From Chloroflexota bacterium (GTDB taxonomy: Bacteria; Chloroflexota; UBA6077; FW602-bin22; CADDYW01), in the NCBI GenBank assembly GCA_021324795.1, contig JAJPIK010000040.1, positions 1 to 64,000 on the forward strand: 64,000 nucleotides of DNA. The letters are read 5' to 3'. Both the position numbers and the translations under genes were made by a program. Below the pieces are notes generated by a model. It was not told the origin of the DNA, made no database searches, and saw only the letters and a list, made by a program, of their open reading frames with translations. Of this stretch, positions 15,868 to 23,937 are shown one piece after another (the first letter of the stretch is position 1; the number at the start of each line of letters is the position of its first letter).

Positions 15868-18519
15868 TCAAGCCAAAGCGGCAAGGCGTTCCTTGAGCTT
15901 GGTCATTTGCTCGCGAAGTGTGTCCCGCCGCTCCCGTTCACGATCGACGATGGTTGGCGGAGCCTTGGTGACGAAACCTGGCTGGGCTAATCGCTGCTCG
16001 ATCGCGTCAACCTGGGCCTGCAGACGCGCAATCTCGCTTGTTGTTCGTTCTCGCTCGGCCTCGAGGTCGACCATGCCTGCCAAGGGAAGGTAGACCTCGA
16101 CCCCTCCAACCAGGACGTGTATCGCTTGCTGAGGGCGGGGTGCCACTTCCCCAGATACCTGAAACGGATGGACCCGCGCGAGATTTTCGATAATTGCTCG
16201 TTCGCGATCGAGCGCTGTCTGGTGGCTCCCGGCCGCGACCACGGCCGGAATCCGCCGGCTCACGTCGACTTTAAACTCGGCGCGGACGTTACGGATCGCC
16301 CGAACCAGATCCACGATGAGCGCGAGCTCGTTCTCGGCGTTTTCATCGGTTTGACCTGCCGTCGGCCAGGGAGCGACCAGCAGCATTTCCCGTCGATTGG
16401 GCAGAAAGTCCCAAATTGCTTGTGTGACGTACGGCATGAACGGTTGGAGAAGCTTCAAAGCGTCTTCCAACACGTGGTAGAGCACCCAGCGCGTCGCCAC
16501 CTTTTGGGCCTCCTCTTCCGACCGGAGCTCGATCTTGGCAATCTCGATGTACCAGTCACAGAATTCGCTCCAGACGAACTCGTAGAGAATGCGGCCGGCC
16601 TCGCTGAACTCGAACTCCTCGAACAAGCGAGTCACATCGGCAATTGTTCGGTTGGCGCGGCTAAGGATCCAACGGTCCGCGGTTGTCAGCGCATCGTGTT
16701 GGGGCGCCTGAGTCGGCGGTACGCCGGTCGTTAGAACGTAGCGCGCGGCGTTCCAGAGCTTATTCGCAAAGTTTCGGGCGCCCTCAAGCTTCTCTTCCGA
16801 AAGCTTGACGTCGTTGCCCGGCGTCGAGCCCGTGACCAGGGCGTAGCGCAGGGCATCCGCGCCGTAGCGCTCAATCACGTCGAGAGGGTTGCGAACGTTT
16901 CCTTTCGACTTCGACATCTTCTCGCCCTTCTCGTCGCGTAGTAAGCCGTGCAAGTAAACGACCTCAAACGGCGGCTTCCCGGTGAACTCGAGACCGAACA
17001 TGATCATCCGAGCTACCCAGAAGAAGATGATGTCGTAGCCGGTTTCCATGACCGAGGTTGGATAGAAGTACCGTAGATCTTCGGTGTCTTTCGGCCAGCC
17101 AAGCGTGCTGAATGGCCACAGCCCGGAGCTGAACCAGGTATCTAGAACGTCCGGGTCCTGGCGTAGCGTCGCGCCATGACACTTTGGGCATTCGGTCGGG
17201 GTCTCAATACTGGCGATCACCTCCTCGCAGGCGTCGCAGTACCAGACCGGGATGCGATGACCCCACCAGAGTTGCCGTGAGATCGGCCAATCGCGGATGT
17301 TCTCCATCCAGTTAAAGTAAATGCGGGCGAAACGCTCGGGCACGAAGCGAATTTGACCGTTGCGGACGACCTCGATCGCCGGCTGGGCAAGCGGCTGGAT
17401 CTTGACGAACCACTGCTTCGAAATCATTGGCTCGACGATCGTGCCGCAACGACTGCAATGCCCGACGCTGTGGACGTGGTCCTCGACGCGGAGGAGCAGC
17501 CCTTGCTGCTGAAGCTGATCGACCATTGCCCTGCGTGCATCGTAGCGGTCCATGCCCGCGAATGGTCCGCCCTCCTCGTTGATTGTGCCATTCAAATTGA
17601 GAATGTTAATCTCGGGCAGGTTGTGTCGACGGCCGATCTCGTAGTCATTCGGATCGTGGGCCGGTGTTACCTTGACTGTACCAGTACCAAAGTCGGGATC
17701 CACGGTGGCGTCGGCGATGATGGGAATCACCCGGCCGATGAAGGGCAGTGACACCCTACGGCCGATGAGCCCGATATATCGCTCGTCGCTCGGATTGACA
17801 GCGACGGCCGTGTCACCCAGCATCGTCTCCGGTCGAGTCGTGGCGACGATCACGTAGTCGGGTTCGGTCTTCGCCTGATCCACCGGAATCAACGGGTAGC
17901 GAACGTACCACAACTTGCCGGTCGTCTCTTCGTGATCGACTTCGAGGTCCGAGAGCACTGTTGTGCAGCGGGGACACCAGTTGACGATGTAATTCCCCTG
18001 ATAGATTAATCCTTTTTCAAAAAGTCGGACGAAGGCAACGCGTACCGCTTGCGAAAGCTGCTCGTCAAGGGTAAAGCGCTCACGGGTCCAGTCAACCGAG
18101 GCGCCGAGGCGCTGCAATTGGAGATTGATTAAATTGCCATATTTTTCTTTCCATTCCCAGACGCGAGCGACGAACTTTTCGCGTCCCAGGTCGAAGCGAG
18201 TGAGCCCTTCTTTTGCCAGGGCGCCTTCGACCACGTTCTGCGTGGCGATACCGGCATGGTCAGTACCGGGTAGCCAGAGCGTTGGCTGTCCGGTCATCCG
18301 ATGCCAGCGGATCATGAGATCTTGAAATGCCACGAACATCGCGTGACCGTAATGCAGCTCGCCGGTCACGTTCGGCGGCGGAATCACAATGGTGAACGGC
18401 TTCTTGTTCCAGTCAATCGTCGGCGTGAACGCGCCCGACTGGAGCCACCGCTCATAGATTTTCTGTTCGACCAGGCGGTGGTCGAAAGCTTTAGGCATGG
18501 TCGTGATTGTTTCGGCCAC
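15868..18519 (-). CDS. valS: Valyl-tRNA synthetase
   Basis: 883 residues, normal for bacterial ValRS. The start is GTG 18519 with AAAGGAGG 6 nt ahead. It charges tRNA-Val with valine. The class I signatures are present: the HIGH-type motif PPPNVTGELHYGHA (about residues 47-60) and KMSKSKGN in the second half. A CP1 editing domain with TTRPETMLGDTAVAVNP follows the first part. The anticodon-binding domain (RWILSRANRTIADVTRLFEE) and a C-terminal coiled-coil arm (EAERERTTSEIARLQAQVDA) complete the protein. The upstream T-box leader makes regulation by uncharged tRNA-Val very likely. Confidence 0.97.
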   Translation of the reverse strand: MAETITTMPKAFDHRLVEQKIYERWLQSGAFTPTIDWNKKPFTIVIPPPNVTGELHYGHAMFVAFQDLMIRWHRMTGQPTLWLPGTDHAGIATQNVVEGALAKEGLTRFDLGREKFVARVWEWKEKYGNLINLQLQRLGASVDWTRERFTLDEQLSQAVRVAFVRLFEKGLIYQGNYIVNWCPRCTTVLSDLEVDHEETTGKLWYVRYPLIPVDQAKTEPDYVIVATTRPETMLGDTAVAVNPSDERYIGLIGRRVSLPFIGRVIPIIADATVDPDFGTGTVKVTPAHDPNDYEIGRRHNLPEINILNLNGTINEEGGPFAGMDRYDARRAMVDQLQQQGLLLRVEDHVHSVGHCSRCGTIVEPMISKQWFVKIQPLAQPAIEVVRNGQIRFVPERFARIYFNWMENIRDWPISRQLWWGHRIPVWYCDACEEVIASIETPTECPKCHGATLRQDPDVLDTWFSSGLWPFSTLGWPKDTEDLRYFYPTSVMETGYDIIFFWVARMIMFGLEFTGKPPFEVVYLHGLLRDEKGEKMSKSKGNVRNPLDVIERYGADALRYALVTGSTPGNDVKLSEEKLEGARNFANKLWNAARYVLTTGVPPTQAPQHDALTTADRWILSRANRTIADVTRLFEEFEFSEAGRILYEFVWSEFCDWYIEIAKIELRSEEEAQKVATRWVLYHVLEDALKLLQPFMPYVTQAIWDFLPNRREMLLVAPWPTAGQTDENAENELALIVDLVRAIRNVRAEFKVDVSRRIPAVVAAGSHQTALDRERAIIENLARVHPFQVSGEVAPRPQQAIHVLVGGVEVYLPLAGMVDLEAERERTTSEIARLQAQVDAIEQRLAQPGFVTKAPPTIVDRERERRDTLREQMTKLKERLAALA

Positions 18520-18540
18520 TGTCTGCCTCCTTTAATCCTC

Positions 18541-18853
18541 TAAACAAAAACCCCTTCGTCGCTCAAGGACGAAGGGGGCTCGTGGTACCACCTTGATTCG
18601 ATCGCGGTCGATTTGACGTTCCTTCTCTTTTGGAGAGAAGATGAGAGTTAAGAGCGACCTGCCAATCTCATTGTTGGCGGCGTCCAACCTACCGCGGTCC
18701 TTAGCTGCAATAACGGGCAGAACCGGCGCTCACGGCTTCAGAGTCGTGAACGCAGCTCCCGAGCGACCTTCAACGGGCGTGGACGAAAGTGGCTTCCAGC
18801 TCGCGACCACTTCTCTCTGGCGTCCCGCTGCCGCTTACTCCTCTCGTTCAACG
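18541..18853 (-). promoter_or_regulatory. T-box leader (riboswitch) controlling valS
   Basis: Read on the minus strand. The conserved T-box sequence AAGGTGGTACCACGAG is at 18579-18594. It is followed by an intrinsic terminator: CCCCTTCGTC (18568-18577) and GACGAAGGGG (18551-18560) around a 7-nt loop, then TTTTT (18546-18550). The 5' part has the Stem I distal-loop signature, AGAGAG...GTGG...GCTGGAAGCCAC. A GUC valine codon followed by a purine (18765-18767, within GAAGGTCGC) is the likely specifier. Uncharged tRNA-Val would stabilise the antiterminator and let valS be transcribed. The leader is about 310-330 nt long. Confidence 0.9.
18546..18577 (-). terminator. Intrinsic terminator of the valS T-box
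   Basis: A perfect 10-bp stem (arms 18551-18560 and 18568-18577) with a 7-nt loop, followed by five Ts on the minus strand. Its 5' arm follows the T-box bulge sequence, so terminator and antiterminator are mutually exclusive. Confidence 0.9.
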
Positions 18854-18859
18854 CTGTTT

Positions 18860-18865
18860 ATTATA
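18860..18865 (-). promoter_or_regulatory. -10 element of the valS leader
   Basis: A perfect TATAAT on the minus strand, in an AT-rich patch just before the T-box Stem I. No good -35 lies at the usual distance. It places the start of transcription near 18853. Confidence 0.5.
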
Positions 18866-18997
18866 AATAAAGCTGCTTGCTCCATCCCACCTCTAAGCAG
18901 GGATCTGCAAGACGCTTACCAAGACACCATTTCGCCAGCCGGCAATCGAGCAGTCGCGCATAGCCTGCCGCTCGAACTAGCAGCCAATATCCGCATG

Positions 18998-19006
18998 TGT
19001 TATGAT
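18998..19006 (+). promoter_or_regulatory. Extended -10 promoter of speD
   Basis: TGTTATGAT, identical to the nonamer before rpsF. It lies 125 nt ahead of the speD start. The rest of the interval between the valS promoter and speD (18866-19130) holds no other recognisable feature. Confidence 0.45.
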
Positions 19007-19130
19007 TTTAACCGTGTCCGCTTACACCGTCAAGGGAGACGACCGGGGAGCGGATTCGCCACTTTCAGTGTTGGAGAAGTCGTACCCAGGGCGACTTTCC
19101 CGCCAGTGAATCAGTAGGAGGTCTTTTTGA

Positions 19131-19526
19131 TTGAAGGCGCTCGGACAACATCTGCTGATCGAGCTCTACGGCTGCGATCCTAGCATCCTCGACAATCTGG
19201 AGCACGTTCGGCAGACCTTGCTCCGTGCCGCGGAACTCGTTTCCGCCTCGGTGATTCAGGTAGTTGCTCATAAGTTTCAACCATGTGGTGTCACGGTCGT
19301 GGTGGCGATTGCCGAGTCCCACCTGTCAGTCCATACGTGGCCGGAATACGGCTATGCGGCGGTGGACGTCTTTACTTGTAGCCCAGAGCCGATCACGTCG
19401 GACGTACAAGAGTTCTTAATTCAGAGTTTCCGGGCGTCGGATGCGACCAGCATGGAAGTCAAGCGTGGTCTGCTCGCTGGTCGTTGGGCGCGTCCAGCAG
19501 TAGTAGCTTCCCAAGCGAGCGGCTAG
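19131..19526 (+). CDS. speD: S-adenosylmethionine decarboxylase proenzyme, class 1B
   Basis: 131 residues from TTG 19131, with GGAGG 10 nt ahead; an in-frame stop directly before the TTG fixes this start. The enzyme makes decarboxylated SAM, the aminopropyl donor for spermidine. It cleaves itself to create a pyruvoyl cofactor. The motif ESHLSVHTWPEYGY shows cleavage between Glu62 and Ser63, with His68 and Cys83 also conserved, the same numbering as the Thermotoga enzyme. It stands alone here, with no spermidine synthase nearby, and converges with ffh. Confidence 0.96.
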   Translation: MKALGQHLLIELYGCDPSILDNLEHVRQTLLRAAELVSASVIQVVAHKFQPCGVTVVVAIAESHLSVHTWPEYGYAAVDVFTCSPEPITSDVQEFLIQSFRASDATSMEVKRGLLAGRWARPAVVASQASG

Positions 19527-19650
19527 CTGATCGTTGAGGGCCGTGTCTTTTAGGCTGAGTTCAGGGGCGCGGTGGGCGGAGGAACCGGAAGCACTGCTTC
19601 TCACGCGCAATCGTCAACCACGCTGCCGTGCCCCACTCCCTGGACAGATT

Positions 19651-20976
19651 CTAACCAAATAGCCCAAAAGGTAATCCGCGTCCTTTTCCGCTGGTCATCT
19701 GTTTCATCATCTTCTGAACCTGACGGAACTGGTTCAGCACCTGATTCACCTCGTGCGGCTGAGTGCCGCTACCGCGAGCGATGCGACGACGTCGGCTCCC
19801 GTCAATGATGGCTGGATCGTGACGCTCCTCTCGGGTCATCGAGCTGATAATTGCTTCTACCCGTTTGAGCTGACGGTCGTCGAGTGCTTCGGATGGCAAC
19901 TGCTTGGCGACGTTGCGGAAACCGGGCACCATCTCCATGATCTGGCTGAGCGGTCCCATCTTTTTGACTTGTTGGAGCTGCTGGAGGAAATCCTCTAGGT
20001 CAAAGGTCGCCGTGCGGAGCTTCTTCTCCAGCGCCGCTGCCTGCTTTTGATCGAATGACTCCTGAGCTCTTTCGATCAGGGAAAGTACGTCACCCATTCC
20101 CAAGATTCGGCTTGCCAATCGATCCGGATGATATGGCTCGAGCGCGTCGAGCTTTTCGCCCATCGTCAGGAATTTGATCGGAACCCCGGTCACCGCCCGT
20201 ATTGACAAGGCAGCACCACCCCGAGCATCACCGTCGAGCTTGGTGAGAATCAGGCCGGTGAGTGATAGCCGTTTGTGGAACTCCTCGGCAACCCGCACCG
20301 CGTCCTGGCCGGTCATGGCATCGGCGACGAGGAGAGTCTCGGTTGGTTTGATCTTATACGCGATTGTGTATAGCTCGGCCATCAACTGATCGTCGACGTG
20401 GAGACGGCCTGCGGTGTCAAAAATCACAACACTCGAGGCGAGCTCCCGGGCACGACCAAGGGCCCGCTCGCAGATACTGGGGGGGTCGCCTTTCGGCTCG
20501 GAATAGACTGGCACGTCGATTTGCTTGCCAAGCGTGATCAACTGCTGCACGGCGGCCGGACGCTGCATGTCCGCCGCGACCAGCAATGGTCGCTGACCGG
20601 ACTTGCGAAGCTGAAGTGCCAACTTGGCGGCGGTCGTCGTCTTGCCCGAGCCTTGCAAGCCGACGAGCATGACCAGGGTTGGGCTAGCTCCACCGGTCTC
20701 CAATCGGCTCGGCTCGCCGAGCAGGTTGATCAACTCTTCGTTGACAATCTTGATGACTTGCTGGGCCGGACTGAGGCTTTCCAAGACTTCGACCCCGACG
20801 GCACGCTCGCGGACGCGGCCGACGAAATCCTTCACTACTTTGAAATTGACGTCCGCTTCGAGTAGGGCTAGGCGCACTTCCCGCAACGCCTCGTCAACGT
20901 CGCGCTCGGTCAGCTTGCCTTTGCCGCGCAGACGCTTGAAGACGTCTTGCAAGCGATCGGTTAGTGTGTCGAACAT
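19651..20976 (-). CDS. ffh: Signal recognition particle protein Ffh (SRP54)
   Basis: 441 residues from ATG 20976. Ffh binds signal peptides of nascent membrane proteins and, with SRP RNA, delivers ribosomes to FtsY. Domains in order: N (about 1-90), the GTPase G domain (GLQGSGKTTTAAKLALQL P-loop; DTAGRLHVD; TKLDGDARGGAAL) and the Met-containing M domain (about 310-441, MGPLSQIMEMVPGF; HDPAIIDGSRRRRIARGSG), which carries the RNA-binding SRRRRIARGSG helix. The tail ends GRGLPFGLFG. No SRP RNA gene was recognised in the flanks. Confidence 0.97.
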   Translation of the reverse strand: MFDTLTDRLQDVFKRLRGKGKLTERDVDEALREVRLALLEADVNFKVVKDFVGRVRERAVGVEVLESLSPAQQVIKIVNEELINLLGEPSRLETGGASPTLVMLVGLQGSGKTTTAAKLALQLRKSGQRPLLVAADMQRPAAVQQLITLGKQIDVPVYSEPKGDPPSICERALGRARELASSVVIFDTAGRLHVDDQLMAELYTIAYKIKPTETLLVADAMTGQDAVRVAEEFHKRLSLTGLILTKLDGDARGGAALSIRAVTGVPIKFLTMGEKLDALEPYHPDRLASRILGMGDVLSLIERAQESFDQKQAAALEKKLRTATFDLEDFLQQLQQVKKMGPLSQIMEMVPGFRNVAKQLPSEALDDRQLKRVEAIISSMTREERHDPAIIDGSRRRRIARGSGTQPHEVNQVLNQFRQVQKMMKQMTSGKGRGLPFGLFG

Positions 20977-21152
20977 CCAGTCACCACTTTCCAGTCTACA
21001 GCGTCAGATATGAGTCACCCGTACTAGTAAATTATACGTGATCCGGACATTTGCCGTGCCAGCCACCGTCTGAGGAACAGGTCCAGTGCTCCCGCGAAGA
21101 GATTTTCAGCGCTTCGGAGGGCTGGAAGGACGACGTGCTTATCCGCGAGTTG

Positions 21153-21161
21153 TGTTAGGAT
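21153..21161 (+). promoter_or_regulatory. Extended -10 promoter of the cofD operon
   Basis: TGTTAGGAT (TG-n-TAGGAT), 56 nt before the cofD start. No clear -35. It belongs to the same extended -10 type seen at rpsF, speD and uvrC. Confidence 0.4.
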
Positions 21162-21217
21162 GGTGGAGTGTACCAGTTTTTTGCGCCTCAGTCTTCTCGA
21201 TCGAGGGAACATCGAGC

Positions 21218-22171
21218 ATGATCGTTGCATTGGCTGGAGGAGTCGGCGGGGCTAAACTAGCCGACGGTCTCTACCGTACTTTGCCCGCCGGTCAGCTTAG
21301 GGTTGTCGTGAATACTGCCGACGACTTAGATCTTTTCGGCCTCCGGATCTGCCCGGATGTCGATACGGTCATGTACACCCTGGCCGGTTTGGCGAATCCA
21401 GAGACAGGATGGGGTATCGCCGGCGACACGTTCGAAGCGCTGGCCATGCTTAGTCGGTACGAGCGTGACGTCTGGTTCAAGGTCGGCGATCGCGACTTCG
21501 CGACCCATATCGCGCGTACTGACCGGCTACGCGCTGGCCTTTCGCTCACGGCGGTTACCAGCGAGCTATGCCGGGCGCTCGGTATCCAGGCTGAGATCCT
21601 GCCAATGGCCGATGAGCCAATCGCCACGCGACTGTTGACCGGCGCAGGATCTCTGGAATTCCAAGACTATTTTGTCCGCCGACACCACGAGGATCTGGTC
21701 ATCGGCGTGGAGTTTCACGGTATTGCCGCGGCCCGTCCGACCTCGGCTGTGCAGAATGCCGTTAGTCGCGCCGAGGCGATCATCTTCTGTCCTTCCAATC
21801 CGATCGTCAGTATCGGGCCGATCCTGGCAGTCCCAGGACTGCGCGACTTGCTTATCCAGCGTGCGGTTCCCAAGGTCGGCGTCAGTCCAATCGTCGGAGG
21901 ACGCGCCTTACGAGGGCCTGCTGATCGCATGTTAGGCAGCTTGGGGCACGAAATCTCGGCGTATGGAGTCGCGAAGCTCTACCAGGGAATCCTGGACGGT
22001 TTCGTGATCGACGAAGCCGACGCGCGATTGGCCGGGCGAATTGAATCGTTGGGCATGCACGTCCTAGTAACGCCGACGATTATGACGACGACAGGGGATC
22101 GAGCTGACCTGGCCATGCGCGTGCTCGATTTCTGCACTCAGCTTCGCCAGGAGAGTTCTTCACGCCTGTGA
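21218..22171 (+). CDS. cofD: 2-phospho-L-lactate transferase / FO transferase CofD (FbiA)
   Basis: 317 residues from ATG 21218, preceded by GAGGG; the frame is open to 21086 but that part is outside the family. CofD transfers the phospholactyl or phosphoenolpyruvyl group from an activated GDP compound to FO, making (dehydro-)F420-0. Signatures: AGGVGGAKLADGL (residues 6-18), VVVNTADDLDLFGLRICPDV, and IIFCPSNPIVSIGPILAVPG. cofC overlaps its stop by 4 nt and a nitroreductase overlaps cofC, so the three make one F420 operon. No cofE, cofG or cofH lies in the window. Confidence 0.95.
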   Translation: MIVALAGGVGGAKLADGLYRTLPAGQLRVVVNTADDLDLFGLRICPDVDTVMYTLAGLANPETGWGIAGDTFEALAMLSRYERDVWFKVGDRDFATHIARTDRLRAGLSLTAVTSELCRALGIQAEILPMADEPIATRLLTGAGSLEFQDYFVRRHHEDLVIGVEFHGIAAARPTSAVQNAVSRAEAIIFCPSNPIVSIGPILAVPGLRDLLIQRAVPKVGVSPIVGGRALRGPADRMLGSLGHEISAYGVAKLYQGILDGFVIDEADARLAGRIESLGMHVLVTPTIMTTTGDRADLAMRVLDFCTQLRQESSSRL

Positions 22172-22818
22172 GCGGCAGGATCACTGCGATTATCCCGGTC
22201 AAATCGCTGGCCAGTGCCAAGACCAGGATGGCGACGCATCTCTCGCCAACTGACAGAATCGAGCTAGCACGTTACCTATTGCTCCACGTGCTCGACGTGG
22301 TTGGTCGCTCGAAGGCGGTCGAGCGCTATCTGGTCGTCAGTCCGGATTCCGCGGTGCTCGCGCTAGCTCGCTCCGTCGGAGCGTTACCGGTGCTCGAACG
22401 CGACTACGTTGCGACGCGTGGTCAGAATGCTGCGTTGGAGCAGGCACGAGAGGTGATTAGAGCTTGGTCGACCGAGGCAATCCTCGTCCTGGCAGGCGAT
22501 CTGCCATTGCTGAGCGTCCAGGATCTTCAAGGCATCGCCGAGCTCGGAAGTAGCGAGCGAATCATAGTGATCGCACCGGATCGTCATGATGAGGGGACCA
22601 ACGCTCTTTTGGTACGTCCCGGGGATGCCTTGCCTTTTTGTTTTGGGACTGGTAGCTATCGTCGGCACCTCCAAGAAGCCAGCCAGCGTGGCTTACCCGT
22701 CCGTGAGTATCGTGGAATCGGCACTGCATTTGACCTCGATTTTCCCGAAGACCTCAGCGATCTTGAGCGATTGACTGGCGTTTCCCTGGATATTTCGGGG
22801 GAAGTGAGGAAATCATGA
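22168..22818 (+). CDS. cofC: 2-phospholactate/phosphoenolpyruvate guanylyltransferase CofC (FbiD)
   Basis: 216 residues from GTG 22168 (GTGA overlap with cofD). It activates phospholactate or PEP with GTP to give the substrate of CofD. The nucleotidyltransferase core shows IIPVKSLASAKTRMATHLSP (a degenerate NTP-transferase loop typical of CofC), VLVLAGDLPLLSVQDL-like residues seen here as ILVLAGDLPLLSVQDL, and GTNALLVRPGDALPFCFGTG. The fold resembles MobA-type transferases, but the cofD neighbour and KSLASAKTR decide the call. Confidence 0.93.
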   Translation: MSGRITAIIPVKSLASAKTRMATHLSPTDRIELARYLLLHVLDVVGRSKAVERYLVVSPDSAVLALARSVGALPVLERDYVATRGQNAALEQAREVIRAWSTEAILVLAGDLPLLSVQDLQGIAELGSSERIIVIAPDRHDEGTNALLVRPGDALPFCFGTGSYRRHLQEASQRGLPVREYRGIGTAFDLDFPEDLSDLERLTGVSLDISGEVRKS

Positions 22819-23462
22819 CTTCTGTTTCCTCGGAGGAATCGATCATCCCGGCTCGTCATCTGAGATTTTCCGATCTGGTTCGGGGACGGCGCTCGGTTCG
22901 GGCCTATCTCCCTGACCCGGTACCGCCCACCCTCGTCAAGCAAGTGCTGGAAGCTGCGAGCTGGGCGCCGTCCCCCCATGGCCGCCAACCATGGCGCTTT
23001 GTCGTCCTGACCAAACCAGAGGCGAAAGCGCGTCTCGCCGAAGCCATGGGGGCTGAATGGCTTCGGCAGCTTACCTTGGATGGAGACCCGCCTGAGATCG
23101 TTGCCAGGCGACTCGCGCGCTCGTACGAGCGGGTCCGCAATGCGCCGGTTTGCATTGTGCTTTGCCTGTACCTCGAAGATTTGGACGTTTATCCGGATGA
23201 CGACCGCCAGCGAGCCGAGCAAACAATGGCGATCCAGAGCTTAGGGGCTGCTGCTCAAAATCTCCTGCTTGCCGCCTACGATCTTGGTCTGGACGGTGGT
23301 TGGCTCTGTGCGCCTCTCTTCTGCCAAGAAACGGTACGCGAAGCGCTGTTTCTCTCCGCTACCCTTCATCCCCATGCCCTGCTGACCCTTGGCTATGCCG
23401 CCCAAGACCCGAAGCGCCGCGCGCGGAAACCATTAAGTGAGCTCGTGGTACGCTACGAGTAG
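22815..23462 (+). CDS. FbiB C-terminal-type nitroreductase, probable dehydro-F420-0 reductase
   Basis: 215 residues from ATG 22815 (ATGA overlap with cofC). It is an FMN nitroreductase fold: RRSVRAYLPDPVPPTLVKQV, then SWAPSPHGRQPWRFVVLT for FMN binding, then QSLGAAAQNLLLAAYDLGLD and a C-terminal HALLTLGYAA. In mycobacteria the FbiB C-terminal half is a nitroreductase that reduces dehydro-F420-0 made from PEP; stand-alone versions occur in other phyla. Tight coupling to cofD and cofC supports the same role here (inference). A general nitroreductase remains possible. Confidence 0.82.
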   Translation: MTSVSSEESIIPARHLRFSDLVRGRRSVRAYLPDPVPPTLVKQVLEAASWAPSPHGRQPWRFVVLTKPEAKARLAEAMGAEWLRQLTLDGDPPEIVARRLARSYERVRNAPVCIVLCLYLEDLDVYPDDDRQRAEQTMAIQSLGAAAQNLLLAAYDLGLDGGWLCAPLFCQETVREALFLSATLHPHALLTLGYAAQDPKRRARKPLSELVVRYE

Positions 23463-23476
23463 CGTAATCTCTCCCC

Positions 23477-23505
23477 TTGATTCGGCCGGAAGGGCACGGT
23501 ATAAT
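23477..23505 (+). promoter_or_regulatory. Promoter of groES-groEL
   Basis: TTGATT (23477-23482), a 17-nt spacer and TATAAT (23500-23505): a near-ideal housekeeping promoter. Transcription would start near 23512, directly in front of the CIRCE element. Confidence 0.75.
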
Positions 23506-23513
23506 GGCCACGG

Positions 23514-23540
23514 TTAGCAGTCCAGTGAATGGAGTGCTAA
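23514..23540 (+). promoter_or_regulatory. CIRCE operator (HrcA binding site)
   Basis: TTAGCAGTC-N9-GAGTGCTAA. The consensus is TTAGCACTC-N9-GAGTGCTAA, so only one base of the left arm differs (C to G). It overlaps the predicted start of transcription and lies 26 nt before groES. HrcA is expected to repress the operon until heat or misfolded protein titrates GroE. No hrcA gene is in the window. Confidence 0.93.
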
Positions 23541-23566
23541 GAACTCTCCTGCAGGAGCAAGTGGCA

Positions 23567-23854
23567 ATGCCGCAAATTAAGCCATTGGGCGATCGCGTCG
23601 TCGTGCTTCCCACTCCCCGTGAGGAGACGACCAAGGGGGGGATCGTTCTGCCGGACACGGCCAAGGAAAAGCCTCAGGAAGGCAAAGTGGTCGCGGTCGG
23701 ACCGGGACGAGTGACCGAGGAAGGCAAGACCGTTCCCCCAGAGGTGAAAGAAGGTGACACCGTGATCTACGCGAAGTACGCGGGCACGGAGATTCGTCTC
23801 GACGAGACTGATTATTTGATTCTCAGTGAGCGTGACATTCTCGCGAAAGTATAG
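23567..23854 (+). CDS. groES: Co-chaperonin GroES
   Basis: 95 residues from ATG 23567 with AGGAG ahead; the frame extends to an ATG at 23477 but that part overlaps the promoter and CIRCE. GroES caps the GroEL chamber. Family blocks: [20 protein letters not shown], the mobile-loop region [20 protein letters not shown] and [19 protein letters not shown]. It is the first gene of a CIRCE-controlled pair with groEL. Confidence 0.97.
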   Translation: MPQIKPLGDRVVVLPTPREETTKGGIVLPDTAKEKPQEGKVVAVGPGRVTEEGKTVPPEVKEGDTVIYAKYAGTEIRLDETDYLILSERDILAKV

Positions 23855-23873
23855 TTTCATTACAGTTAGTTCG

Positions 23874-23907
23874 AGCGCCCGGTGCAGCCCCGTACCGGGC
23901 GCTTTAT
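23874..23907 (+). terminator. Stem-loop between groES and groEL
   Basis: AGCGCCCGGT (23874-23883) and ACCGGGCGCT (23894-23903) form a perfect 10-bp stem with a 10-nt loop, followed by TTTAT. It could lower groEL transcription or serve as a processing site, adjusting the GroES:GroEL ratio. Confidence 0.5.
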
Positions 23908-23937
23908 AGGTTTGCGACATAACACACGGAGGTATGG

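Noticed and set aside
18641..19117. A 158-residue frame across the valS leader
   Set aside because: It overlaps the T-box Stem I, specifier and promoter on the other strand and has no coding signs.
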